14,987 bases of DNA from CAYWNA01 sp964459305 (GTDB lineage: Bacteria > Planctomycetota > Planctomycetia > Pirellulales > Pirellulaceae): positions 1 through 14,987 of the forward strand of contig CAYWNA010000299.1 of assembly GCA_964459305.1 (NCBI GenBank), read 5' to 3'. Position 1 is the stretch's first letter, and each line of letters begins with the position of its first letter. The notes beneath the pieces were generated by a model, which worked only from the letters and a program-made list of their open reading frames with translations, was not told where the DNA came from and did no database searches. The position numbers and the translations under genes are program-made. Below, piece after piece: positions 1 to 8,173 of this stretch.

Positions 1-400
1 CAGCGGCCAAAATCGCCTGCACCTGGGTGGTACTATAAATATGGCGCGGACGCGCCTGGGGCGGGACGGCGTTGGGTTCTCTCGCCAAAGCCGCGCGAGC
101 GCGGTACTACGAACGGGGAACGGGTCTGCGGGAGGGCAAGGATTCGGCGCCGAAACTCGTAGCCGGATCTGCAGGAATTCAGGCGGTGACCGCGTGATCC
201 GTCTGAATTCTTGCCAATCCAGCTACATTTCCATTCCTGCGCCCCTACGAACCGAGTTGAGACGTTCGAGTCTTCTCGCCCATGTGGGTGCGGCTCTGGA
301 GGCGGAGGAAACTTGCGAGGGCCGGTCTTCGTCTAGTCCAGATGTAGCCGTCGTGTGACAGACATAACCTCTTTCCCGACTCGTTGAAAGGAACGGAGCC
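1..400. other. Non-coding left edge and leader of the VIT/VWA gene
   Basis: I find no convincing gene here. A plus-strand ORF at 41-358 (105 codons) is Arg/Ser/Gly-rich, lacks a ribosome binding site and resembles no family I know. The frame open from base 1 to about 160 also reads as arginine-rich nonsense, so it is not a believable 3' end of an upstream gene. A small GC-rich palindrome lies at 43-56 and a larger hairpin at 171-214. An AT-rich stretch at about 31-40 looks like a -10 element but has no matching -35. The transcription start of the downstream gene cannot be placed from sequence alone. Confidence 0.6.
171..214 (+). other. Imperfect hairpin with G·U-compatible stem, upstream of the VIT/VWA gene
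   Basis: The arms at 171-186 and 199-214 pair over 16 positions around a 12-nt loop. Both contain the hexamer GAATTC. The two non-Watson-Crick positions (174 with 211, 183 with 202) are G·U pairs if the plus strand is transcribed, and A/C mismatches if the minus strand is. The structure therefore favours a plus-strand RNA. No U-run follows it, so it is a poor intrinsic terminator. It could be a structured 5' leader of the gene at 401 or the end of an upstream transcript. Confidence 0.45.
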
Positions 401-2764
401 ATGAAACGACTGCAGGTACCTGGTTTGGGGCTGTTATTGCTCGTGTTTGCGACCCCTGCATGGGGACAAGGTGTGTTGATCTGGGTGGATCCGCCAAGCC
501 CCACGCCGCTGCCGCGCCCTTTCATCTTCCCGCGGCCACGGCCGCCGCGACCTCGGCCGCAACCGCCGGCTTCGTACAAGATCAAGGAACTGACGGTTCA
601 AGCGCGGTTGGTCGACCAGGTGGGTCGCGTTCAGGTGTCGCAGTCGTTTGTCAACACGGGCAGCCGCCAGATGGAGGTGTCTTTTGTGTTTCCGCTGCCC
701 TACGACGGTGCCGTCGATCAACTGACCTTCATGGTGGACGGCAAGGAGTACCCGGCCAAGCTTCTGCCCGCCGACGAGGCACGCTCAATCTACGAAGGGT
801 ACATCCGCCGCAACCAGGATCCGGCTTTGTTGGAATGGATCGGTACGGGCATGTTCAAGACCAGCGTGTTTCCGGTACCGCCGGGGGCTGAACGGAAAGT
901 GACGCTGCGCTACAACCAACTTCTGCGCAAGGACCGTGAAGTGACGGATTTCCTGTTTCCACTGTCGACGGCCAAGTACACGTCGCACGCGGTGGAAAGG
1001 GTGGTGATTCAGGCATCGATCGAAAGCTCGGTGGAGATCAAGAGCGTCTACAGTCCCACGCACTCGGTTGAAGTCAAGCGGCCGGACGATCATCACGCCA
1101 CGGTCAAGTACGAAGTGGAGAATCAGGTGCCGGCCGGCGATTTCCGGTTGTTTTACGATACGGCCAAAGGATCGTTGGGCGCCAGCGTGCTCAGCTACCG
1201 GCCCGACAAAGGCAAAGACGGGTATTTTCTGCTGCTGGCCAGTCCGAAGATCAAAGCGAAATCGGACGAGCGGCCCAGCAAGACGGTCATCTTTGTCGTC
1301 GACCGATCGGGCAGCATGAGCGGAAAGAAGATCGAACAAGCCCAGGAAGCATTGAAGTTTGTGCTGGACAACTTACGAGACGGCGACACGTTCAACATCG
1401 TCGCCTACGACAGCAGCGTGGAATCGTTCCGGCCAGAATTGCAGCGCTACGACGATAAAACACGCAAGGCGGCACTGGGATTCGTGGAAGGGATCTACGC
1501 CGGGGGCAGCACCAACATCGACGGGGCATTGACGAACGCTTTGAACATGATCCAGAGTGCGTCCCGGCCGAGCTATGTCATTTTCCTCACGGATGGCCTC
1601 CCCACCGCCGGCGAAACGAACGAGGCGAAGATCGTCGACAACGCTCGGCAGAACAACAAGTATCGGACCCGCGTGATCAACTTCGGTGTTGGCTACGACG
1701 TAAACAGCCGCTTGCTGGATCGTCTGTCGCGAGCCGGCTTCGGCAAGAGCGAGTTCGTGCGACCGGACGAAGATATCGAGACGCATGTCAGCCGGTTGTA
1801 CAACCGCATCAGTTCGCCGGTGATGACAGAGATGTCCGTCGAGTTCGACTTGGAGAAGACCCGCGTCGAGGAGGGCCCGCCGGTCAATCGGGTCTATCCG
1901 CGCGAGGTCCACGATCTGTTCGAGGGCGAACAACTGGTATTGGTCGGGCGGTACAAGAAGCCGGGCAACGCCAAGGTGGTCATTCGCGGCCAGGTTGGCG
2001 CGAAGAAGCGCAAGCACGACTTCCCCGCCAAACTGATTCAGAAGAGCAAAGATGAATCGTACGCCTTCGTCGAGAAGCTGTGGGCGATGCGCCGCATCGG
2101 CGAGATTATCGACGAGTTGGATCTGAAGGGGAAAAACGACGAGTTGATCAAGGAACTGGTTGCCCTCTCGACCAAACACGGCATCCTCACTCCGTACACG
2201 TCATTCCTGGCCGATGAAAATGCCGCACCGGCGGAAGTGGCCAGTCGCAGTTTTGGGATCGAACGGGCCAGGGTTGAACTTCGCCGGCTGGGAGAGGCCG
2301 AAGGCCGGGCTGCCTTTGCCCAACGTGCCGAGAAGAAGTCATTACAGGAAGCAATGCTTGTGCCAATGGCATCGGGCCTCGGCGGCGCGGGATTTGGGGG
2401 CGCGATCGCCAGCGAACCGTCTGGCCATTTCGGACGGCGCGGCGCCGGGCCGGCAGCACCGTCGGCGGGCTCGGCCGTGAGGTTCCGCAATATCGAGACC
2501 GATGAAGAAGTCGCCGTCGATTCGGTACAGATCGTGGGCAAGAAAACGCTCTACAAACACGGCAATCGATGGTTTGCGGCCAACGCCCGGGACGTGGACC
2601 CCAACAAAGACCGCGGGAAGATCAAGACCATCGAACGGTTCAGCGACGAGTATTTCAAACTGGTCGCCGCCAACACAGCCTCGGAAAACGCCGTGCTGGC
2701 CAGGCAGCGGACCGGCGAAGAGTTGGTCATCCGACTGAGAGGGCAGGCGTATCTGATACGGTAG
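401..2764 (+). CDS. Secreted VIT/VWA-domain protein (inter-alpha-trypsin inhibitor heavy-chain-like)
   Basis: This 787-aa protein starts at an ATG preceded by AGGAACGGAG, with GGAG about 3-4 nt upstream. Residues 1-24 form a signal peptide ending near AWGQG. Residues 31-56 are a proline/arginine-rich linker with 14 prolines in 26 residues. A VIT domain covers about 58-190, including the FPLPYDG and GMFKTSVFPVPPGAERK segments. A von Willebrand factor A domain covers about 293-475 with a complete metal site: DRSGS (D301, S303, S305), T371 in GGSTN and D398 in LTDG. The family's LTPYTSFLADE segment lies after it. A Gly/Ala-rich linker (about 655-695) leads to a C-terminal beta-rich domain. There is no LPXTG or C-terminal membrane anchor. 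From the family, a role in metal-dependent protein binding outside the cytoplasmic membrane is likely; the partner is unknown. Family call is firm, biological role open. Confidence 0.95.
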   Translation: MKRLQVPGLGLLLLVFATPAWGQGVLIWVDPPSPTPLPRPFIFPRPRPPRPRPQPPASYKIKELTVQARLVDQVGRVQVSQSFVNTGSRQMEVSFVFPLPYDGAVDQLTFMVDGKEYPAKLLPADEARSIYEGYIRRNQDPALLEWIGTGMFKTSVFPVPPGAERKVTLRYNQLLRKDREVTDFLFPLSTAKYTSHAVERVVIQASIESSVEIKSVYSPTHSVEVKRPDDHHATVKYEVENQVPAGDFRLFYDTAKGSLGASVLSYRPDKGKDGYFLLLASPKIKAKSDERPSKTVIFVVDRSGSMSGKKIEQAQEALKFVLDNLRDGDTFNIVAYDSSVESFRPELQRYDDKTRKAALGFVEGIYAGGSTNIDGALTNALNMIQSASRPSYVIFLTDGLPTAGETNEAKIVDNARQNNKYRTRVINFGVGYDVNSRLLDRLSRAGFGKSEFVRPDEDIETHVSRLYNRISSPVMTEMSVEFDLEKTRVEEGPPVNRVYPREVHDLFEGEQLVLVGRYKKPGNAKVVIRGQVGAKKRKHDFPAKLIQKSKDESYAFVEKLWAMRRIGEIIDELDLKGKNDELIKELVALSTKHGILTPYTSFLADENAAPAEVASRSFGIERARVELRRLGEAEGRAAFAQRAEKKSLQEAMLVPMASGLGGAGFGGAIASEPSGHFGRRGAGPAAPSAGSAVRFRNIETDEEVAVDSVQIVGKKTLYKHGNRWFAANARDVDPNKDRGKIKTIERFSDEYFKLVAANTASENAVLARQRTGEELVIRLRGQAYLIR

Positions 2765-2897
2765 AGTGTGTTCAACAAGCAGCTGGCCAATGCCGTTCGC
2801 CGTGCGTGATGTGCCGAAACTTCATGCGCGGCGGTTTTCTCTTCGTAGGCTGTCAAACCAGCGAAATCCGCTACAATCTCTTCAGACGGTAAGGTCT

Positions 2898-3009
2898 AGG
2901 CGAGCGGCAGATGAAAATTTGCCGTGGGATAGGCTTCCAGCCTGTCAGGCCGCATATTTGACAGGCTGGAAGCCTATCCCACGGGTACGCGAATTTCCGC
3001 CGCTCGCCT
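2898..3009. repeat. 112-bp nested inverted repeat (palindromic intergenic element)
   Basis: The core is a perfect 26-bp inverted repeat: arms 2922-2947 and 2959-2984, loop of 11 nt. It is enclosed by a perfect 11-bp outer inverted repeat, AGGCGAGCGGC at 2898-2908 and its complement at 2999-3009. The stretches between them also partly match. The element starts 133 bp after the VIT/VWA stop codon and ends 35 bp before the small ORF at 3045. The core stem could act as a bidirectional terminator, but no U-run follows it. From memory, palindromes containing GTGGGATAGGCTTCCAGC recur in planctomycete genomes; I cannot check that here. No clear flanking direct repeat is visible. Confidence 0.85.
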
Positions 3010-3029
3010 TAGCGCAGGTTCAACAATGC

Positions 3030-3037
3030 AAAAGGAG
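3030..3037 (+). promoter_or_regulatory. Strong Shine-Dalgarno site for the 75-aa ORF
   Basis: AAAAGGAG lies 7 nt upstream of the ATG at 3045. It is the best plus-strand ribosome binding site in the window. It is the main reason for starting the small ORF at 3045 rather than at the upstream in-frame start near 2766, which would run through the palindromic repeat. Confidence 0.65.
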
Positions 3038-3044
3038 TTGCCCT

Positions 3045-3272
3045 ATGTCGAATGCGGTCCGCAGGCCAGCCCTACGAGGGGTCATCGTATTAGACGACCG
3101 AATTGTGGGTGGCGTCGAATTGCCAAGCCCAAGCGAGTCATTCATCGACCACTTCAACCAAGAATACGCAGCGGTTGGCCTTCGCGTTTTGCCTGCGGAT
3201 CAGCTCGGCGATCCGCCGTCTATCCCTCCTCGGCAACGATCAGGGGATTCCACCGCCAAATTGACGGCCTGA
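3045..3272 (+). CDS. Hypothetical 75-aa protein
   Basis: I do not recognise this small ORF. It begins MSNAVRRPALRGVIVLDDRI and contains a plausible folded core with alternating hydrophobics (GVIVLDD, AVGLRVLPADQLG). The last 20 residues are Pro/Ser/Thr-rich. It has no signal peptide or membrane segment. The case for it being real is the near-ideal AAAAGGAG site 7 nt before the ATG and a composition like a small soluble protein. Against it are its short length, an overlapping open frame and its position beside a repeat. It stands alone, 280 bp after the VIT/VWA gene and 199 bp before the metalloprotease. It could also be a remnant of a longer gene. Confidence 0.5.
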   Translation: MSNAVRRPALRGVIVLDDRIVGGVELPSPSESFIDHFNQEYAAVGLRVLPADQLGDPPSIPPRQRSGDSTAKLTA

Positions 3273-3471
3273 TACCACTTCACGACACTCGCCGCCCTAT
3301 TTAGCGGCACCTCCTGGGAAGTCTGGCGCAAGAATCGTCTCGAGCCGTCTGGTCGAAATGGCGCAATTTGGGCGCACTTTACCCGTGTCGCAAGAGGGGC
3401 AGCATAGGGTATATTTGCCAGTTTGGCTAATGGTACTGTACCTCGTTCACATTCAGAAAGAGAGCGTCTAT

Positions 3472-6204
3472 ATGACCATGCGCTTCCTGCATCCGGTGTA
3501 CATTCTCGTGGCATCTTTCAGCCTTGTCTCCGTCTGCCGCACACTGGCTGACGACGACGGTTCGGCCAAGCCCAAGAAAGAGCCAAAGGTATCCGTTACG
3601 GCAGGCGCATCGCCTTCGGCGACTCCGACCGTGAAACCGACCACCACATCAGTCAAGCCAACTGCGCCGGATCATGCAAAGCTGCTGAAGGACGCGAAAC
3701 CGATAGCAGGTCTGATTCCGCTGTACCAGAAAGAGAGCAAGCTGTACGCAGAACTCAGTTCCAGTCACTACACAAGCGAGTACCTGGTGTTGATTTCGAT
3801 CGCACGCGGCATCGGTCAGGGGATGTTATTGGGTGGTATGACATGGGGCTTCGGAGACGATTGGGTGTGGAAGTTCCGGAAGGTAGATAAGAAGATCCAC
3901 GTCATCCGCCGTAACGTACGGTTCAAGGCCAAGAAAGACACGCCGGAGGCTTCCGCCGTCAAGAACGCCTACACGGACAGCGTGCTATTCAGCTTGCCAA
4001 TTGCGGCGAAAGGTCCAAAGGGCGGGGATTTGGTGGAGTTGTCGCCCGTGTTCATGAGCGACCTCCCACAGATCTCGCATTCCCTGCCGGGCTTTATGTT
4101 TTCGGCCAGCAAATCGACGTGGGGGTCACTCAAGGGATTCAAAGACAATATGGAGATGGAGGTCGCGGCGACCTATACGTCCAGCGGACGGATCAGCTTC
4201 GACACGGTGCCCGATTCGCGAGGCGTGACGCTCACGGTCCACTATTCGGTCAGCAAGATCCCGACGACGGGCTACAAAACGCGCAAGGCGGATGACCGCG
4301 TGGGCTACTTCTTGACGGTGGCCAAGGACTTTTCCAAGAAGGACAGCCAAGACCGATTTGTCCGCTACATCAACCGCTGGAGACTGGAGAAAGCGGATTC
4401 ATCAGCCAAGTTATCGCCGCCCAAGGAGCCCATCATTTTCTGGATCGAACAAACGGTTCCTTTCAAGTACCGAAAACCGATCCGCGACGGCATTTTGGAA
4501 TGGAACAAGGCGTACGAGAAAGCCGGCTTTGTGAACGCGATCGAGGTTCGACAGCAGCCGGACGATGCCGAATGGGAACCGGAAGACATCAATTACAACA
4601 CGTTTCGCTGGATTACCGCAAATGCCGGTTTTGCCATGGGGCCCTCGCGCGTCAATCCATACACGGGCCAGATCCTGGATGCCGACATCATCTTCGATGC
4701 GGATTTCTTGACCTACTGGAAGCAGGAGTTCGAAACGCTCACGACGCAGAGCATTGCGACCATGACCGGTGGCGACATCGACATACGTCCCGCCGACACG
4801 GACCATCCGCACGCTCAAGACACGATCGGCTCTCAGACACCGCATTGCGCGTGCTTGCCATGCTTGTTGAACCGGGGCATGGCACGGCAGTTGGCATTTG
4901 GTGCGACTGCAATCATCGCTCGCGCGGAACCGAAGGAGGCCGCCGAGTTGGAAGAAAAAATGATCATGCAGGGTCTGAAGGAAGTGGCCATGCACGAGGT
5001 GGGGCATACGTTGGGCCTGCGGCACAACTTCAAGGGCAGCACGTATCTCAACCTGAAGGACATCAACGATCCGCCCAAGGCTGGCCAGAGCGGCACGGTC
5101 GCTTCGGTGATGGACTACGCTCCGGCCAACATTGTGCCGAAGAGCATGAAACAAGGCGACTTCTTCACGTCTACGATCGGGCCGTATGACTACTGGGCCA
5201 TCGAGTACGGGTACAAGCAATTCTCCAGTAGCGAAGACGATGAGTTGAAGAAGATCGCCGCACGCAGTGGTGAACGGGCCTTGAAATACGCCACCGACGA
5301 GGACACCCGAGGCACAGATCCCGATCCGGAGGCGAACCGATTTGATCTGGGCGATGATACGTTGGCCTACGCCAAACAGCGAGCCGAACTGATGAACGAG
5401 CTGATACCCGGCTTGGTCGACCGTGTGGTCAAGGATGGCGACGACTATACGAAGGCCCGCAAGTCTTTCAACGTCATCCTGTCGCAATACGGCGAAGCCA
5501 TGTTCTTCGCCGCGCGATACGTCGGCGGTCTGTACACCAGCCGCAGTCACAAGGGCGACAAGGACGGTCGGCTACCGATCACGGCGGTCGATCCGAAGAA
5601 ACAGCGTGACGCCTTGACCGTGCTGGAACAGCAGGTCTTTAGCGACAAGCCGTTCCACTTCCCGCCTGAGTTATACAATCACCTGTCGTCGTCCAGCTGG
5701 AACCACTGGGGCCAAGGCGAATCCCTGAGAAAGGACTTTCCCGCTCACAGCGTGATCCTAATGTGGCAGGAGCGCATTCTGGCACAATTGCTGTCTTCGG
5801 TCACGCTAGAACGCATTCACGATACGGAACTCAAAGTACCTGCCGACAAGGATGCCTTCACCGCGGCCGAATTGCTCGAGCGATTGACCGGTGCTGTGTT
5901 CGCCGAATTGGACGCGATCAAGGGCGGCAACTTTACCAACCGCAAGCCCGCGATCACCAGCCTGCGGCGTAATCTCCAGCGCAGCTACCAGAGAGAATTG
6001 GCGTACCTGGCAATGGGACGCACCTTTGCCCCGGAAGATTGCCAGACCATTGCCTACGCCGAATTGGCATCGCTCAAGGGGCGAATCGACGGCCTATTGG
6101 CCAAGAATGTCAAATTGGATAGCTATTCCCGCGCCCACCTGCAGGAGTCGGCCAGCCGCATCGAAAAGGTACTCGACGCAAGGCTCTCGTTGTTCGGACC
6201 TTGA
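3472..6204 (+). CDS. Secreted zinc-dependent metalloprotease, met-zincin type (DUF5117/DUF4953 family)
   Basis: This 910-aa protein begins at ATG 3472, preceded by AGAAAGAGAG. The open frame extends back to 3358, but only the 3472 start puts a signal peptide (about 1-26, MTMRFLHPVYILVASFSLVS...) at the N-terminus. A Pro/Thr/Ser-rich linker follows at about 32-66. The N-terminal domain (about 78-300) matches DUF5117 proteins. The catalytic domain carries HEVGHTLGLRH (H508, E509, H512, H518), an HExxHxxGxxH zinc site, and the Met-turn SVMDY (M547), which together define a metzincin fold. A cysteine cluster, HCACLPC, precedes the active site by about 45 residues. The C-terminal 200 residues are mainly helical. 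All expected catalytic residues are present, so an active extracytoplasmic endopeptidase is likely; the substrate is unknown. It converges with the TMTC-like gene across only 13 bp. Confidence 0.93.
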   Translation: MTMRFLHPVYILVASFSLVSVCRTLADDDGSAKPKKEPKVSVTAGASPSATPTVKPTTTSVKPTAPDHAKLLKDAKPIAGLIPLYQKESKLYAELSSSHYTSEYLVLISIARGIGQGMLLGGMTWGFGDDWVWKFRKVDKKIHVIRRNVRFKAKKDTPEASAVKNAYTDSVLFSLPIAAKGPKGGDLVELSPVFMSDLPQISHSLPGFMFSASKSTWGSLKGFKDNMEMEVAATYTSSGRISFDTVPDSRGVTLTVHYSVSKIPTTGYKTRKADDRVGYFLTVAKDFSKKDSQDRFVRYINRWRLEKADSSAKLSPPKEPIIFWIEQTVPFKYRKPIRDGILEWNKAYEKAGFVNAIEVRQQPDDAEWEPEDINYNTFRWITANAGFAMGPSRVNPYTGQILDADIIFDADFLTYWKQEFETLTTQSIATMTGGDIDIRPADTDHPHAQDTIGSQTPHCACLPCLLNRGMARQLAFGATAIIARAEPKEAAELEEKMIMQGLKEVAMHEVGHTLGLRHNFKGSTYLNLKDINDPPKAGQSGTVASVMDYAPANIVPKSMKQGDFFTSTIGPYDYWAIEYGYKQFSSSEDDELKKIAARSGERALKYATDEDTRGTDPDPEANRFDLGDDTLAYAKQRAELMNELIPGLVDRVVKDGDDYTKARKSFNVILSQYGEAMFFAARYVGGLYTSRSHKGDKDGRLPITAVDPKKQRDALTVLEQQVFSDKPFHFPPELYNHLSSSSWNHWGQGESLRKDFPAHSVILMWQERILAQLLSSVTLERIHDTELKVPADKDAFTAAELLERLTGAVFAELDAIKGGNFTNRKPAITSLRRNLQRSYQRELAYLAMGRTFAPEDCQTIAYAELASLKGRIDGLLAKNVKLDSYSRAHLQESASRIEKVLDARLSLFGP

Positions 6205-6217
6205 TGCGAACTGCCAT

Positions 6218-8131
6218 TCACGGGTGATCCGTGCGTTGTTCATGGATTTCCATCTGGGCGCGGATCTGGGAGACAAACTCCGTATTGCCTTCGGCTTCGG
6301 CGCGTCGAATCGCTTTCATGGCAGTGCGGATCGCCTGCTCCGCGTGCCCCGTTTCGCCATAGACGTTCGCGAGAATCGCAAGTTGTACCGCAGATGGCTG
6401 CCCTTTCATGCGGCAGGCCCGCTCGGCCAACCGGACGGCTTCCGTCGGACGCTGGAAGCGCGCATCGTCGCTGGTTGCGTAGAGCAACGCCAGGTTAAAC
6501 AACGGCACCTCGTAGTTGGGATCGGCCTGCGCGGCGCTTTCGTAGTTTTGGATCGCCAGTTCTAGCCGGTCTCCGTTGCGCAGATGGGTCCCATAGCTCA
6601 TGTAAGATTCTGCTAGCGTGCGGCGGAGATCAGGATCCTGCCACTCGGCCAGCTCGCAACCACTCCGAGCCAGATCGATGGCGCGCTCGTAGTCCCGCAA
6701 TTCGGTCCTGCGGCAGAGCGCTAAGCAATGGGCGTATCTTCTCAGCGCATACAAATCAGAGGGTTCATGCCTGAGAACCAACTCGTATTCGGCGAACGCC
6801 CGTTCGTATTGCCCGTCCTGTGCCAGCGCGTCAGCAAGACTCTGATGCGCGAAAACGCTTCCGTGAACCACACGCAGGCAGTGTTCCCACACGCAGATGC
6901 TGTTTCGCCAAGTCTGAACCTGCCGTGCACTCAGGGAGCCCAGCACGACGAGACAGAAGACGGCGGCAGCAGTCAACCCACCTGCCAGCACGCGCAGCTT
7001 CAGAGCGCGTCCCAGCGGTCTCAGGCACGTCGCGATCAAAACAGCCAAACCAATCAGCGGCAGGTACAGGAATCGATCGGCACGGTGCATGTGATGGGGC
7101 ATGATCTGCGACGTGGGGGCCAAAGCCAGGACAAACCAGACCAGTCCAACGAGAAGGACCTTTCGACTCCGGAGTACCCATATGGCCAAGCACGTCAGAC
7201 CGAGCGCAAGACCACCAAGGATCATGGAAAGGGCCTTGGGGACAACATTCGAGTACGCCAGTGCCAGTTGTGTCGGCCAGACGAGGGTCTTCAAGTTTAG
7301 CCAATAGACCTCACAAACCACCATCCATCGCTGATCAATCGCCAACTCCGGTCCTAACGCCTCACTTCCGCCGCCTGCCTTCTTGAGCACAATCGTGGCG
7401 ACGCCCATGACCCAGAGTGCGAAAGTACCGGCCGCTATCCTCCGGAGCTCTTGCCGACCGAGCATCAGTATATCCCAGGCGGTGACAAGAAGCGGTATGA
7501 CCGCACCCACCGCGTTACTTAGGCAGGCCATGACGCAGAACAACGCCGCGCAGCCGTGCCAGAACACGATCCTCCGGATCTTGCCCCCGGTTTCAGCCAG
7601 ACATCGGGCGGTCATATGCGAATGAAAGCAGCACAGTGCCCCAAACGTCGTGAGTAGCTCTTCTCGACCGGGCACCCAGACCACAGGCTCGACCACCACC
7701 GGATGGACCGCAAAGACACCAGCGGAAAATGCCGCGGCAAAGACATCCCATCGTTTCGACGGTGTCCCGTTTCCCGCCGGGGTATACCGAAAGAGCCGAA
7801 GGATCAGCCAGAATACGAGAAACGCATTGGCAAGGTGGATCAGGCCGTTCGTGAATTTGAAGCCTCCGGCATTGAGCCCCCACAACTGATGATCGATCGC
7901 ATAACTCAGTGAACGGACAGGGTAATAACTGTCGATGCACCGGGATGTGAAGATGTGCCCCAGATTCTCACGGGAAACACCGTGTACGTAAGCGTTCTCA
8001 AGAATCTGGTCCGGGGCGTCCAGGTTGATGAAATCGAATCCTGTGATCGGATAGAACACCACAACCACGAGGCCGGCCAATGCCAGCACGGCTAGAACCA
8101 TCGGGAAGCCTCGTGAAACCGCGTCACGCAT
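6218..8131 (-). CDS. TMTC-like multi-pass membrane protein with C-terminal TPRs (GT-C glycosyltransferase-like)
   Basis: This 637-aa protein starts at the ATG at 8131, with GAGAAG 6 nt upstream. A GTG at 8167 would add 12 residues, but it lies 6 bp from the preceding stop and has no ribosome site. Many hydrophobic segments fill residues 8-420. Landmarks shared with TMTC/DUF1736-like proteins are SYYPVRSLSYAIDHQLWGLN (68-87), FKFTNGLIHLANAF, AVHPVVVEPVVWVPGREELL (141-160) and RFLYLPLIGL. TPR helices occupy about 430-625. Eukaryotic TMTCs transfer mannose to extracytoplasmic proteins using an acidic motif in the first lumenal loop. Here that region reads INLDAPDQ, so the usual adjacent acidic pair is not obvious. 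Glycosyl transfer is therefore possible but unproven. It is last in the minus-strand cluster, 42 bp after the FG-GAP/UnbV gene. Confidence 0.8.
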   Translation of the reverse strand: MRDAVSRGFPMVLAVLALAGLVVVVFYPITGFDFINLDAPDQILENAYVHGVSRENLGHIFTSRCIDSYYPVRSLSYAIDHQLWGLNAGGFKFTNGLIHLANAFLVFWLILRLFRYTPAGNGTPSKRWDVFAAAFSAGVFAVHPVVVEPVVWVPGREELLTTFGALCCFHSHMTARCLAETGGKIRRIVFWHGCAALFCVMACLSNAVGAVIPLLVTAWDILMLGRQELRRIAAGTFALWVMGVATIVLKKAGGGSEALGPELAIDQRWMVVCEVYWLNLKTLVWPTQLALAYSNVVPKALSMILGGLALGLTCLAIWVLRSRKVLLVGLVWFVLALAPTSQIMPHHMHRADRFLYLPLIGLAVLIATCLRPLGRALKLRVLAGGLTAAAVFCLVVLGSLSARQVQTWRNSICVWEHCLRVVHGSVFAHQSLADALAQDGQYERAFAEYELVLRHEPSDLYALRRYAHCLALCRRTELRDYERAIDLARSGCELAEWQDPDLRRTLAESYMSYGTHLRNGDRLELAIQNYESAAQADPNYEVPLFNLALLYATSDDARFQRPTEAVRLAERACRMKGQPSAVQLAILANVYGETGHAEQAIRTAMKAIRRAEAEGNTEFVSQIRAQMEIHEQRTDHP

Positions 8132-8173
8132 CAGATTCTTCTCGCGATTTGATCGATCCAATACCACACGTTC

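Noticed and set aside
31..40. AT-rich -10-like box
   Set aside because: No matching -35 element at suitable spacing and no gene near enough to assign it to.
41..358. 105-codon plus-strand ORF at the left edge
   Set aside because: Arg/Ser-rich composition, no ribosome binding site and it runs through the hairpin at 171-214.
1373..2179. 268-codon minus-strand ORF inside the VIT/VWA gene
   Set aside because: It is an antisense shadow of a well-conserved VWA domain with no independent start signal.
2766..3044. N-terminal extension of the 75-aa ORF back to 2766
   Set aside because: The extension passes through the 112-bp nested palindrome, while a strong Shine-Dalgarno site marks the start at 3045.
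3291..3308. 5-bp GCCGC/GCGGC hairpin before the metalloprotease
   Set aside because: Too short to distinguish from chance in GC-rich DNA, and no U-run follows it.
4411..5550. 379-codon minus-strand ORF inside the metalloprotease gene
   Set aside because: It lies antisense to an intact metzincin catalytic domain and has no recognisable features of its own.
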